Below are positions 53,801-62,695 of a stretch of 64,000 nt of DNA, piece after piece (position 1 is the stretch's first letter; each line of letters starts with the position of its first letter). The notes under the pieces are model-generated. The model saw nothing but the letters and a program-made list of their open reading frames with translations, was not told where the DNA came from and searched no databases. Source of the DNA: Akkermansia muciniphila (GTDB lineage Bacteria; Verrucomicrobiota; Verrucomicrobiia; Opitutales; Opitutaceae); the NCBI GenBank assembly GCA_945888375.1, contig CAMCZZ010000004.1, positions 112,499-176,498 of the forward strand, written 5' to 3'. The position numbers were made by a program, and so were the translations under genes.

Positions 53801-55594
53801 TTAATTCTTGAGAATCTGGATGAAGGTATCGGGCGGGATATTCACCTTACCGATCATCTTCATCTTCTTTTTGCCCTCTTTCTGCTTGTCGAGGAGCTTG
53901 CGCTTACGGGAGATATCACCTCCGTAACACTTGGCCGTCACGTCTTTGCGCATTTCCTTCACATTATCGCGGGCGATGATCTTGCCGCCGATGGCAGCCT
54001 GAATGGCGACTTTGAACATCTGGGGCGGGATGATCTCAGCCAGCTTTTCGCAAAGCACGCGGCCCTTGCCCTCGGCTTTTTCGCGGTGAACGATGCTGGA
54101 GAAGGCATCGACCGGATCGCCGTTGATCATGATATCCATCTTTACGAGGTCGCTCTGCACGTAGTTACCGAGCTCATAGTCCATCGAGCCATAGCCGTGG
54201 GTGATGGATTTCAGGCGATCGTTGAAATCGACCAGGATCTCGTTCAGCGGAAGCGCGCAGCTCAGCATCACTCGTTTATCGTCAAGCGTATCGGTGTGAT
54301 CGCAGACACCGCGCTTTTCCATGATCAGGGACAGGATGTCGCCCATCGAATCATTGGGTATGTGGATGGAGGCGCGGATGGTCGGTTCGCTGATATACTC
54401 GATGGTGCCGGGGTCGGGCAGGTTCACCGGGTTATCCACCTCGATCTCGTCTCCGCCGTGGGGTTTTACCTTATAAACCACGCTGGGATAGGTGGAAATG
54501 ATCTCCACATCATGTTCGCGGCGAACGCGCTCCTGGATGATCTCCATGTGGAGCAAGCCGAGGAAACCGCAGCGGAAGCCAAAGCCGAGGGCAACCGAGC
54601 TCTCGGAGGAATATAAAAAGGCGGCGTCGTTCAGACGCAGACGGCCGAGGGCGGCTTTGAGCTTCTCGTAGTCGCTGCTCTCGAGAGGATAGAGCCCGCA
54701 AAACACCATCGGGCGCACCTCTTTGTAGCCGGGCAACATCTCGCTGGCAGGGGAGCGCGCGAGGGTAAGGGTGTCGCCGATTTTGATATCGGTCGTATCC
54801 TTGATATTTGAGATGACGTAGCCGACATCACCGGCATCGAGGGTGGCCATCTTGGTCATCTTCGGGGTAAAGACGCCGACCTCCTTGATCTCGGATTTCT
54901 GGTTGTTGCTCATCAGGAGCATCTGGTCACCGGCCTTGACCGAGCCGGAAAACACGCGGGCGTAGGTGATGACGCCGCGGTAGCTGTCGTAAAGAGAGTC
55001 GAAAACGAGGGCGCGGGTGGCGGGATGGTTGGTCCAGCGCGGCGGCGGGATGCGCGCGACGACCGCTTCGAGGATATCCTGGATGCCGATGCCTGACTTG
55101 CCGGAAGCGAGGATGGCCTCCTCGGCCGGAATGGTGAGGATGTCCTCGAGTTGCTTCATGCAGAGGTCGAGATTGGCCGAAGGCAGATCGATCTTGTTGA
55201 TCACCGGGATGATCTTCAGCCCCTGGGCGGTGGCGAGGTGAGCGTTGGCGACGGTCTGGGCCTCCACCCCTTGGGCGGCATCAATCAGCAAGACGGCCCC
55301 CTCGCAGGCGGCGAGCGAGCGGGAGACCTCGTAGGCAAAATCGACATGCCCCGGCGTATCCATGAGGTTGATCTTATAGACGAGGCCGTCCTTGGCCGGG
55401 TAGGTCATCGTCACCGGGTGGGACTTAATGGTGATGCCGCGCTCCTTCTCCAGATCCATCGAGTCGAGATGTTGCTCGGTCAGCACCCGTTGCGAGACGG
55501 TGTTGGTGTATTCGAGCAGACGGTCGGACAAGGTCGTCTTGCCGTGGTCGACGTGGGCGATGATGCAAAAATTTCTGGTGAGCGTGGAGTCCAT
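53801..55594 (-). CDS. lepA: Elongation factor 4 (LepA)
   Basis: EF4 is a ribosome-dependent GTPase that back-translocates or remodels stalled ribosomes. The 597-aa product starts MDSTLTRNFCIIAHVDHGKT, with G1 AHVDHGKT at residues 13-20, G3 DTPGHVDF, G4 NKID, then LepA-specific domains and the C-terminal end ISRKRKLLDKQKEGKKKMK. Length matches the family (~599). The ATG at 55594 is selected; the frame is open to 55663 without similarity. It shares direction with fabD, 173 bases upstream. Confidence 0.98.
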   Translation of the reverse strand: MDSTLTRNFCIIAHVDHGKTTLSDRLLEYTNTVSQRVLTEQHLDSMDLEKERGITIKSHPVTMTYPAKDGLVYKINLMDTPGHVDFAYEVSRSLAACEGAVLLIDAAQGVEAQTVANAHLATAQGLKIIPVINKIDLPSANLDLCMKQLEDILTIPAEEAILASGKSGIGIQDILEAVVARIPPPRWTNHPATRALVFDSLYDSYRGVITYARVFSGSVKAGDQMLLMSNNQKSEIKEVGVFTPKMTKMATLDAGDVGYVISNIKDTTDIKIGDTLTLARSPASEMLPGYKEVRPMVFCGLYPLESSDYEKLKAALGRLRLNDAAFLYSSESSVALGFGFRCGFLGLLHMEIIQERVRREHDVEIISTYPSVVYKVKPHGGDEIEVDNPVNLPDPGTIEYISEPTIRASIHIPNDSMGDILSLIMEKRGVCDHTDTLDDKRVMLSCALPLNEILVDFNDRLKSITHGYGSMDYELGNYVQSDLVKMDIMINGDPVDAFSSIVHREKAEGKGRVLCEKLAEIIPPQMFKVAIQAAIGGKIIARDNVKEMRKDVTAKCYGGDISRKRKLLDKQKEGKKKMKMIGKVNIPPDTFIQILKN

Positions 55595-55767
55595 GCGAGC
55601 GGGGCGTCGTCGCGGCGGGGCCGCGCAAAGGGTCACCGTGCGGTCGCTCCCAGTCCGTTTCAAGCCATGAGATAAGAAAAACAGACTTCGTTACAAATTG
55701 CGGACCCGACTGGCCCCGCCGGGTTAAACTCGGAGGGGCTGCGGCGCCCCGCAGCCCGGCCAAGCCT

Positions 55768-56691
55768 TCAGGCCGCGCAGTCGGCAAACTCACTCAGGCT
55801 GCGAACGCTCCAGGCCTTGTCGGTGCGCTTGGCCAGACCGGCCAGCACGCCGCCGGGCCCGAGTTCGAGAAAAGCCGGGGCCGCGCCCTGCGCAGCCACC
55901 CCGGTGGCGACGGCCGAGCGCATGCAATCTTCCCAAAGCACGGACGAGACGACCTGTTTCACCAGGGCATCCTTGATCGCGGCCGGCTCGGCTACAGCCT
56001 GGCCGGTGGTGTTGGTAAACACAGTGAAACGCGGCGCGGAGAAGGGCACGGTATCAAGGAAGGCGGCGAACGCCGCGCGAGCCGGCTCCATCAGACGCGA
56101 GTGGTAGGCCCCAGCGACGTTGAGCGCGATGACCTTCTTGATCCCGAGGTCCTTTGCCGCGGCCACGGCGGCGTCGATTTTGGCCTTCTCGCCTGAGACG
56201 ATGATCTGGCCGGGCGCGTTGAAATTGGCCGCCTCGATATCGAAGGCGGCGCAGAGTTCGGCCACCTTGGCCCGCTCCTCGCCGATAATGGCCGCCATAC
56301 CGCCAAGGGACTGCTCGCAAGCGGCCTGCATGAGACGGCCCCGCTCGGCCACGACCCGCAGACCGGTGGCAAAATCAAACACCCCGGCGGCGGTGTAGGC
56401 CGTGACTTCGCCGAGCGAGAGGCCGAGGGCCATCGACACATCACCGAGCTTGCCTTGCCCGGCGAGGACGGCGTGCAGGGCCAGACCGTGCACGAACAAC
56501 GCCGGCTGGCAGACCCGGGTCTGGGTCAACTCGGCCTCGGGCCCCTCGAAGGAGACTTGAGTAAGGCTCCAGCCGAGCACGCGGTCGGCCTCTTCGTAAA
56601 GGGCGCGGGCGGCGTCCGAGTTTTCGAAGATCGACTTGCCCATGCCGACTTTTTGGGCGCCTTGACCGGCGAAGAGGAGTGCGGTGGCCAT
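55768..56691 (-). CDS. fabD: Malonyl-CoA:ACP transacylase
   Basis: FabD loads malonyl groups onto ACP for fatty-acid chain elongation. The 307-aa product shows ALLFAGQGAQKVGMGK at the N-terminus, the nucleophile Ser92 in GLSLGE, the QPALFVHGLALH region and the second catalytic residue His197 in VAGAYHSRLM. No ACP or other fab genes adjoin it here; pilT precedes it by 87 bases and lepA follows. Confidence 0.97.
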   Translation of the reverse strand: MATALLFAGQGAQKVGMGKSIFENSDAARALYEEADRVLGWSLTQVSFEGPEAELTQTRVCQPALFVHGLALHAVLAGQGKLGDVSMALGLSLGEVTAYTAAGVFDFATGLRVVAERGRLMQAACEQSLGGMAAIIGEERAKVAELCAAFDIEAANFNAPGQIIVSGEKAKIDAAVAAAKDLGIKKVIALNVAGAYHSRLMEPARAAFAAFLDTVPFSAPRFTVFTNTTGQAVAEPAAIKDALVKQVVSSVLWEDCMRSAVATGVAAQGAAPAFLELGPGGVLAGLAKRTDKAWSVRSLSEFADCAA

Positions 56692-56778
56692 AGATGAAAA
56701 CGCGAAGCGCTACGGCAGCGCCGCCCGGAAACCAAGAATGAAAACCGGGGACTCGCGTTCGCCGTGCCCGGAAGCACT

Positions 56779-57873
56779 TCAAGCCGAGGTCTTCGTAAAG
56801 ATACCTTTGAGGTTCATCTCCAGCGCCTGCGGATTGGGCGAGAAGCGGAGGCCGTCGGCTTTGCTCACCTTGCCGGCCTTGATTTGGCGGTAGATGTCGC
56901 GGTTAAAGGAGAAGGTGCCGGTGTCGGAGCCGGCTTCGAGCAGGCCCTGGATTTTCTCATTATGCCCGTCGAGGATGAGGTTTCGCACGGTGGCGTCGGC
57001 GGCGAGGATCTCATTGACCGGCACGCGGCCGCCGCCCTCGAGCGCCGGCAGGAGTTTCTGGCAAATAAAACCCCGCAGCGACCCGGCGATCTGGCGGCGG
57101 GCGATCAGGTGCTGCTCAGGCGGGAAAAACTCAAAGAGGCGGGTGAGCGACTGGGCCACCGTGCCAGCATGCATAGTGGAAAGGACGAGATGGCCGGTCT
57201 CGGCGGCGGAGATGGCGGTCTCGAAGGTTTCGCGGTCACGCATCTCGCCGATAAAAATGATATCGGGATTCTGGCGCAGGACGGCGCGAATAGCCAAAGC
57301 AAAATCCGGCACGTCGAGACCGATTTCACGCTGCTGAAACACCGATTTCTCGTCCTGAAATGTAAACTCGATCGGGTCCTCCAGCGTGACGATGTGGCGG
57401 TCCAGATTTTGGTTAATCCAGTTGAGCATGGCCGCCAAGGTGGAGCTCTTGCCCGAACCGGTGGCGCCGCAAACCAGGAGGATGCCGTCCTTGGCCTTGG
57501 CCAGCGGCAGGATCGAATCAGGAACCAGCCCGAGTTGCTCAAAGGTCGGAATCGTGGCCTTGATGTGGCGAAAAACCAGACTGGCCATACCGCGCTGGTG
57601 GAAGGCGTTCACGCGAAACCGGCCGACGTCGGGCGTGAAGTAGGCGAAGTCGACCTGGCCAAGATCAATCCAGCTTTGCGCAAAAACCTTTGGCACATGC
57701 TCGGAGACAAAAGCCTCGGTCTCCTCGGGCGAGATCGCATCCATGTCGACCGGCTTGAGCCGGCCTGAGAGCCGCACATAGCCGGGTTTTCCGGACTTGA
57801 TGATGATGTCGCTGGCCCCGGAATCGACCGCAAGTTTCAAGAGGTCGTTAATTAACTCGGTGTGCGGGGTCAT
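56779..57873 (-). CDS. pilT: Type IV pilus retraction ATPase PilT
   Basis: 364-aa PilT, driving pilus disassembly in the cytoplasm. N-terminal SDIIIKSGKPGYVRLSG resembles the PAS-like PilT domain. ATPase motifs are Walker A GATGSGKSST (~139), Asp box TLEDPIEFTF, Walker B IIFIGEMRDRETF and His box STMHAGTVAQSLTRLFE. It is the closest of the four ATPases to a standard PilT. Divergent from dapA (80 bases). Confidence 0.95.
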   Translation of the reverse strand: MTPHTELINDLLKLAVDSGASDIIIKSGKPGYVRLSGRLKPVDMDAISPEETEAFVSEHVPKVFAQSWIDLGQVDFAYFTPDVGRFRVNAFHQRGMASLVFRHIKATIPTFEQLGLVPDSILPLAKAKDGILLVCGATGSGKSSTLAAMLNWINQNLDRHIVTLEDPIEFTFQDEKSVFQQREIGLDVPDFALAIRAVLRQNPDIIFIGEMRDRETFETAISAAETGHLVLSTMHAGTVAQSLTRLFEFFPPEQHLIARRQIAGSLRGFICQKLLPALEGGGRVPVNEILAADATVRNLILDGHNEKIQGLLEAGSDTGTFSFNRDIYRQIKAGKVSKADGLRFSPNPQALEMNLKGIFTKTSA

Positions 57874-57953
57874 GCGTTTGGGGTAGGAATAAGTTTACGC
57901 GGGGAGTATTTGACCGCAACAACCCGCGCAAGGTAACGTTTCCGCAAATTGAC

Positions 57954-58853
57954 ATGAAAAAGCGCCCGCTGACCGGCACCATCACTGCCCTCGTGACCCC
58001 GTTTCGCAAACAGGCCGTCGCCTACGACGACCTCGCCAAGCTGGTGGAGGCGCAAATCAAGGGCGGCATCGACGGCCTCGTGCCCGTCGGCACCACCGGG
58101 GAATCCCCCACCCTTTCGCACGATGAACACCTTGAAGTTGTCCGCGCGACCATCGCGGCCGCCCGCGGTCGCGTGCCGGTGATCGCCGGCACCGGGTCCA
58201 ACTCCACCGCCGAGGCGGTCGAGCTCACCTCGCTCGCCACCGCGGCGGGCGCCGATGCCGTGCTGGTGGTCGCCCCCTACTATAACAAACCGTCCCAAGA
58301 GGGCGTTTTCAGCTATTTCTGCGCGGTGGCCGAGGCGACCGACAGGCCCGTCATCCTCTATTCCATACCCGGCCGTTGCGGGATCGAGATCAGCGTCGCG
58401 GTGGTCGAGCGCCTCCGTGCCCGCTACCCGCACGTCGCCCACCTCAAGGAAGCCGGCGGCTCGGTCGATCGCGTGGATCAGCTCAAGCAGGCCATGGGCA
58501 AAGACCTGACCGTCTTGAGCGGCGACGACGCCCTCACCCTGCCTTTCATGGCGGTCGGCGCCGAGGGCGTGATCAGCGTCGCCTCCAACCTCCTGCCCCG
58601 CGAAGTCGGCCGTCTCGTCGAGCTCGCCCTCGCCAACGATTTTGCCAAGGCCGGCGCCGCCCACCGCCGCCTCTACCCGGTATTCAAGTCTCTCTTCCTC
58701 GAGCCCAACCCCGTCCCCGTGAAATTCGCGATGCAAGGCGCCGGCCTGATCGGCTCCGCCGAGGTGCGGGGCCCGCTTAGCCCCATCACCAAACCCACCA
58801 AGGCCGCCGTGCTCGCCGCCTTGGCTGCCTTGGAAGCCTCCGCCAAAAAGTAA
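57954..58853 (+). CDS. dapA: 4-hydroxy-tetrahydrodipicolinate synthase
   Basis: DapA condenses pyruvate with aspartate-semialdehyde, the committed step of lysine and diaminopimelate synthesis. The 299-aa product has the substrate site GTTGESPTL (Thr47-Thr48), catalytic Tyr136 in ILYSIPGRCG and the Schiff-base Lys165 in HLKEAGGS. Length matches the family. It begins MKKRPLTGTITALVTPF, and dapB follows 7 bases after the stop. Confidence 0.98.
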   Translation: MKKRPLTGTITALVTPFRKQAVAYDDLAKLVEAQIKGGIDGLVPVGTTGESPTLSHDEHLEVVRATIAAARGRVPVIAGTGSNSTAEAVELTSLATAAGADAVLVVAPYYNKPSQEGVFSYFCAVAEATDRPVILYSIPGRCGIEISVAVVERLRARYPHVAHLKEAGGSVDRVDQLKQAMGKDLTVLSGDDALTLPFMAVGAEGVISVASNLLPREVGRLVELALANDFAKAGAAHRRLYPVFKSLFLEPNPVPVKFAMQGAGLIGSAEVRGPLSPITKPTKAAVLAALAALEASAKK

Positions 58854-58860
58854 CCCCGCC

Positions 58861-59592
58861 ATGTCGACTCGAATCACCATCATCGGAGCCAAGGGCCGCA
58901 TGGGCCAGGCCAACCTCGCCGCCGCCCGCGAGGCGGGGACGGAGGTCGTCGCCGCCCTGGACCAGGGCGACGATCTCGCCGCCGGTATCGCCGCCGCTGA
59001 CGTCGTCATCGACTTTAGCTTCCACGCCGCCACTGCCGGAATCATCCACCTCTGCGCCGAACACCAAAAAGCCCTCGTCATCGGCACCACCGGACACTCC
59101 GCCGAGGAGAAAAAAAACCTGCTGGCCGAGGCCGCCCGCATCCCTTGCGTCTGGTCCGGCAACTACTCCGTCGGCGTGAATCTGCTCTTCGCCTTGACCC
59201 GCCGCGCCGCCTCCGTGCTCGGGAGCGACTACGACGCCGAGGTCGTGGAGATGCACCACCGCTTCAAGAAAGACGCCCCCAGCGGCACCGCCGCCCGCCT
59301 GCTCGAAATAATCCTAGAGGAACGTAAACTCGGGGCTGAGGCCCTGCGCCACGGCCGCGAGGGCATCACCGGCGAGCGCACCGCCACCGAGGTCGGCATC
59401 CACGCCCTGCGCGGGGGTGACGTGGTGGGCGACCACACGGTGATGTTCGCCGCCCTCGGCGAACGCCTCGAGCTCGTGCACAAGGCCTCCGACCGCGGCA
59501 TTTTCGCCCGCGGCGCCGTCCGCGCCGCCGCCTGGGTCGTCGACCGCCCCGCCGGCGTTTACGATATGCAAGACGTGCTGAGCCTGCGCTAA
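58861..59592 (+). CDS. dapB: 4-hydroxy-tetrahydrodipicolinate reductase
   Basis: DapB reduces the DapA product to tetrahydrodipicolinate with NAD(P)H. The 243-aa product has the dinucleotide loop GAKGRMGQ (residues 9-16), the DFSFHAA motif and the catalytic segment EMHHRFKKDAPSGTA with His132 and Lys136. It is short compared with E. coli (273 aa), but has all core elements. It forms a dapA-dapB pair. Confidence 0.97.
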   Translation: MSTRITIIGAKGRMGQANLAAAREAGTEVVAALDQGDDLAAGIAAADVVIDFSFHAATAGIIHLCAEHQKALVIGTTGHSAEEKKNLLAEAARIPCVWSGNYSVGVNLLFALTRRAASVLGSDYDAEVVEMHHRFKKDAPSGTAARLLEIILEERKLGAEALRHGREGITGERTATEVGIHALRGGDVVGDHTVMFAALGERLELVHKASDRGIFARGAVRAAAWVVDRPAGVYDMQDVLSLR

Positions 59593-59604
59593 GGGCGCAG
59601 ACTC

Positions 59605-59709
59605 AGGAATGACCAATGTCCAATGACCAATTCCCAATGACGCAGGCGACCAAACGCCGCGTCTCCACGGTTTGTCATTGGTCACTGGACATTGGTCATT
59701 GGTCATTCC
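59605..59709. repeat. Inverted pair of heptamer arrays upstream of ruvA
   Basis: The left arm (about 59605-59641) and the reverse complement of the right arm (about 59672-59709) both begin AGGAATGACC and consist of five degenerate heptamers of the form AATGACC/AATGTCC. A loop of ~30 bases separates them. The whole can form a long imperfect hairpin ending 10 bases before the ruvA start. Such TGACCAATGTCC repeats look like a dispersed intergenic family. Confidence 0.8.
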
Positions 59710-59719
59710 TCCTTCTCCC

Positions 59720-60331
59720 ATGATCACCTCCATCCAAGGCCTGCTGACCGAATGCACGCCGCTGCGGGCCGTCCTCGAGCTGAACGGCTTCGGCTACGAG
59801 GTGAACATCCCCGTGACCACCGCCGAAAAGCTGCCCTCGCCGGGCGCCCAGGTGAAACTTCACACCCTGGTCATTTACCGCGAGGACGCCCAGACGCTCT
59901 ATGGTTTTGCGACCCCACCGGAGCGGGATTTTTTTCGCCTCATGATCGAGACCGTCTCCGGCGTGGGCCCCAAGCTCGCCCTCACCATCATGAGCCGGAT
60001 GTCCCTCGCCGTGCTCGAAGGCGCGATCCGGGACGGTGACGTAAACTCCCTTTCAAAGTGCCCCGGCATCGGCAAAAAAACCGCCGAACGCCTCGTGGTG
60101 GAACTCCGCGCTAAGGTAGGCGCAAGCGGCAGCCTCTCACCGGTGGCCGGCCCGGCTGGAGAAACCACCCCGGCGCCATCCGGCGATACCACCCTGCGCG
60201 ACGCCATCCTCGCGCTCACCGCACTGGGCTACAAGCAGGCCGATGCCGACGCCGCCGTCCGCCGGGCCAAGATCGCCCTAGGCGCCGGGGCGACCTCGGA
60301 AAAGTTAATCAAGCGGGCGTTGACGGGTTGA
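59720..60331 (+). CDS. ruvA: Holliday junction DNA helicase subunit RuvA
   Basis: RuvA binds four-way junctions and loads RuvB for branch migration. The 203-aa product has the OB-fold N-terminus MITSIQGLL, two helix-hairpin-helix elements (VSGVGPKLALTIM and CPGIGKKTAERLVVEL) and a C-terminal domain (TTLRDAILALTALGYKQADADAAVRRA in blocks) that contacts RuvB. The ATG at 59720 directly follows the heptamer repeat region. ruvB and ruvC are not in the window. Confidence 0.97.
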   Translation: MITSIQGLLTECTPLRAVLELNGFGYEVNIPVTTAEKLPSPGAQVKLHTLVIYREDAQTLYGFATPPERDFFRLMIETVSGVGPKLALTIMSRMSLAVLEGAIRDGDVNSLSKCPGIGKKTAERLVVELRAKVGASGSLSPVAGPAGETTPAPSGDTTLRDAILALTALGYKQADADAAVRRAKIALGAGATSEKLIKRALTG

Positions 60332-60345
60332 ATCGCCGGCGGCGA

Positions 60346-61074
60346 TCAGCGTTCAAAGGTGTAAGTAGCCGCCTGCACCTGATAACCGGACTGGCCGGAC
60401 CAGGCGTTGATCGGCCGCGAGGAAAACGCGCGCGGCGTGGAGGCGGCGTGATTCCAGTCGGACAAAGTCGCGGCGCTGACCTCTGGCTCCCAACTGGCAC
60501 CCAAGGCGGGGCCGGACTCTTCACTCACGACCGCGACGGTGTCAGACCAGCGGGAAAAACCGCCAACGCTCGCCCGCTCCTGACTGATGCCCTGGGCGGC
60601 CATTGTGAGGTGTTCCGGCAAGCGAACCGGCGGACGCATCGTCGCGGCCTCAGCCAGCAGAACCGCAGCGGGCGCTTCGACCGGCTGGACCAGAGGGGTG
60701 GCTGTTTCCGAAACGGCGGCGATTTTAACGGCCGTGGTCGGCAGACTGATGCGGGCAACGACCAGCGCCACGGCGGCGGCCAACCCGACGGGCACACTCC
60801 AAGTGCGCCAGCCGACGACCGGCGCGGAGCGGCGGCCCATGCGGGACTCGGCCTGGCGCAAGGCTTGGACTAGGGCGTCCGGCGCGGGCGCGTCCAAGGA
60901 GGAGCGACGGAAGAGCTCGGCGCAACCCCGCTGCATGGCCGCGTAGGATTGGAAAGTGCGGCGGCGCTGCGGATCGGCGGCCAGCGCCCGCTCGAGCAAC
61001 GCGGCCTCCTCAGCGGAGAGGCGGTGATCGAGGTGAAGGTTGAGCAGTTCCTTGAATTTTTTATCGTCTATCAT
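60346..61074 (-). CDS. Probable anti-sigma factor (membrane-spanning)
   Basis: 242 aa. N-terminal helical part (KFKELLNLHLDHRLSAEEAALLERALAADPQRRRTF in blocks, residues ~6-41) is the sort of sigma-binding segment found before the membrane helix of RsxA/zf-HC2-type anti-sigma factors, but without HxxxCxxC ligands. A single membrane helix follows (WSVPVGLAAAVALVVARISL, ~92-111), then a periplasmic part of ~130 residues without a recognisable fold. Its start codon overlaps the sigma-factor stop by 4 bases (61071-61074), as in a sigma/anti-sigma operon. Anti-sigma activity is inferred from this and the architecture. Confidence 0.68.
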   Translation of the reverse strand: MIDDKKFKELLNLHLDHRLSAEEAALLERALAADPQRRRTFQSYAAMQRGCAELFRRSSLDAPAPDALVQALRQAESRMGRRSAPVVGWRTWSVPVGLAAAVALVVARISLPTTAVKIAAVSETATPLVQPVEAPAAVLLAEAATMRPPVRLPEHLTMAAQGISQERASVGGFSRWSDTVAVVSEESGPALGASWEPEVSAATLSDWNHAASTPRAFSSRPINAWSGQSGYQVQAATYTFER

Positions 61075-61673
61075 TGGTCGTCTTCTCCGATCAGTTCTCG
61101 CAGGCTGTCGCGGGCGCGGGCGATACGGCTCTTCACCGTGCCGACCGAGATGCCAAGAATGCTGGAAATTTCCTCGTAGGAGAGGTTCTTCACGTTGCGC
61201 AGAATCAGGATCTCGCGGTGCTTGGCACCGAGTTTCTCCATGCCCACGGCAATGCGATCCACCAGCTCCTGGGTCACGGTGACATCCTCGGGCGATTCGG
61301 ATTCGCCGACGAAGACCTCGGAGAGCGGGGTGTCGTTGTCCGCGCTAACCGGTTGGTCAAAAGAAACGGTGTGATCGCGTTTGCGGCGCCACCAATACCA
61401 GTAGCGGTTCCGGGCGAGATTGGTCGCGATCTGGTAGAGCCAGGTCGAAAAGGCCGAGTCGCCCCGGAAATTCGCAAGGCCACGGTGGGCGCGAATAAAG
61501 GCGTCCTGGGTCACCTCCTCGGCATCCTGCTGGTTACGCAGGAGTTGATGGACCATGCCATAAATCCGGTCCCAGTGGCGCGACACCATCTCGTCGAATG
61601 CGGCGGGGTCCCCGTTGCGAAAGCGGTCCACCAAAATCCGGTCCAAGGCGACTTCTTGCGATTTTGCGCTCAT
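61071..61673 (-). CDS. ECF-type RNA polymerase sigma factor
   Basis: 200-aa sigma70-family factor. Region 2 (residues ~17-90) has DPAAFDEMVSRHWDRIYGM, DAEEVTQDAFIRAHRGL and FSTWLYQIATNLARNRYW. Region 4 (~145-195) has LGAKHREILILRNVKNLSYEEI and an HTH SSILGISVGTVKSRIARARD. I choose the ATG at 61673 because the minus strand carries GGAGGAAATC before it, a strong Shine-Dalgarno sequence in a window where these are rare. The longer open frame starts at 61793 or 61832. The stop overlaps the anti-sigma start by 4 bases. The factor belongs to the RpoE-like group. Confidence 0.93.
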   Translation of the reverse strand: MSAKSQEVALDRILVDRFRNGDPAAFDEMVSRHWDRIYGMVHQLLRNQQDAEEVTQDAFIRAHRGLANFRGDSAFSTWLYQIATNLARNRYWYWWRRKRDHTVSFDQPVSADNDTPLSEVFVGESESPEDVTVTQELVDRIAVGMEKLGAKHREILILRNVKNLSYEEISSILGISVGTVKSRIARARDSLRELIGEDDQ

Positions 61674-61870
61674 GATTTCCTCCGCTCTCTGACGCGTGGC
61701 CGCGACAAAGGTTCCGGGAAAAGCGGCAGGCACCGGCGCCGAGGGCGGTGCGGAACCATCCGCCTCGGAGGGCGGCCGGAACGATGAATTCATGAGAACA
61801 GCAAAAAGCCGCCCACCAGTCCGTCGTGTCAATCGCAGGCAAGGCCTGGGCTAGAAAACCCGCTGGCCGT

Positions 61871-62695
61871 TCAAGGAGCGGACGCCGCCGCGGACGGTGC
61901 CGCCGGCGGCTGAAAACGCTGCGCCCCGGGAATATTCAAATCGTCCTCCAGCTCGCGGATGCGGTCCAGCACCACATTGGACATCGCGCCGATATCCTCG
62001 GTCGGCAAGGTGGGGTAAAGTTGCTGGAGAAATGCGTAGGCCTCGGCATTTCGGCCGAGTTTACGCAGCAACTCGGCGTAGATGCGCGCCGCGTAGAACG
62101 GAGCGTCTGGGAGACGGGAAGCCGCAAGGTAAAAACCGGCCGCCGTCTCTAAGTCCTTGAGCCGGTTAAGGTGCACGTTGGCGATCTCGAGGATCAAAAG
62201 GGGCTCACCGGGGTGAAACTCCAACGCGTTTTCCAGGTATTTAATCGCGACGGAGGACTGCTCCTGATCAAACCGGAGCCTGACCGCCTCCGGCACTGCA
62301 TCGTAGCCACCAGCCTTGTCGATGCGCCAGTTGGGCATGTCATAGGCGATCATGCGGCTGCCATTGAGCCAAAAATAGAGCGGACGGGGGTCGATCGCGG
62401 TCACCAGCTTGATCGAGGTCTGCGTGCCGGGCAGGTCGTTGTCCTCCCAAATGGTGTTGGTGCGGATCCAAAAAAGGTCCGCTACGATGGCGCGAAAGCC
62501 ACCGAGCAAACCCACCGTCACCCCCTGGCCAAGGGCGTCTTTCAACGACTCGAGGCGCAACGCGGGTTGGCCGGCACGAATCTCGGCCCAGGCGGGAGCC
62601 TCCAGCGGACGCAAGGCCACCCCGGCGGCAAACAGCCCGAGCACGACCACGGCGCCGGCGCGAAACGGACGAAGAGCGGCGGGATTAAATCTCAC
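61871..62695 (-). CDS. TPR-like membrane-anchored protein in an ABC transport operon
   Basis: 274 aa with one N-terminal helix (AGAVVVLGLFAAGVALRPL) acting as an anchor. The remaining part is helical with TPR-like pairs (AIKYLENALEFHPGEPLLILEIANVHLNRL in blocks; AYAFLQQLYPTLPTEDIGAM) and a DLFWIRTNTIWEDND segment. Function unknown. A GTG at 62695 overlaps the permease stop by 11 bases. An ATG at 62725 in the same frame would lengthen the overlap. The upstream genes encode an ABC-2 permease and ATPase, and the sigma/anti-sigma pair follows in the same direction. Confidence 0.75.
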   Translation of the reverse strand: MRFNPAALRPFRAGAVVVLGLFAAGVALRPLEAPAWAEIRAGQPALRLESLKDALGQGVTVGLLGGFRAIVADLFWIRTNTIWEDNDLPGTQTSIKLVTAIDPRPLYFWLNGSRMIAYDMPNWRIDKAGGYDAVPEAVRLRFDQEQSSVAIKYLENALEFHPGEPLLILEIANVHLNRLKDLETAAGFYLAASRLPDAPFYAARIYAELLRKLGRNAEAYAFLQQLYPTLPTEDIGAMSNVVLDRIRELEDDLNIPGAQRFQPPAAPSAAASAP

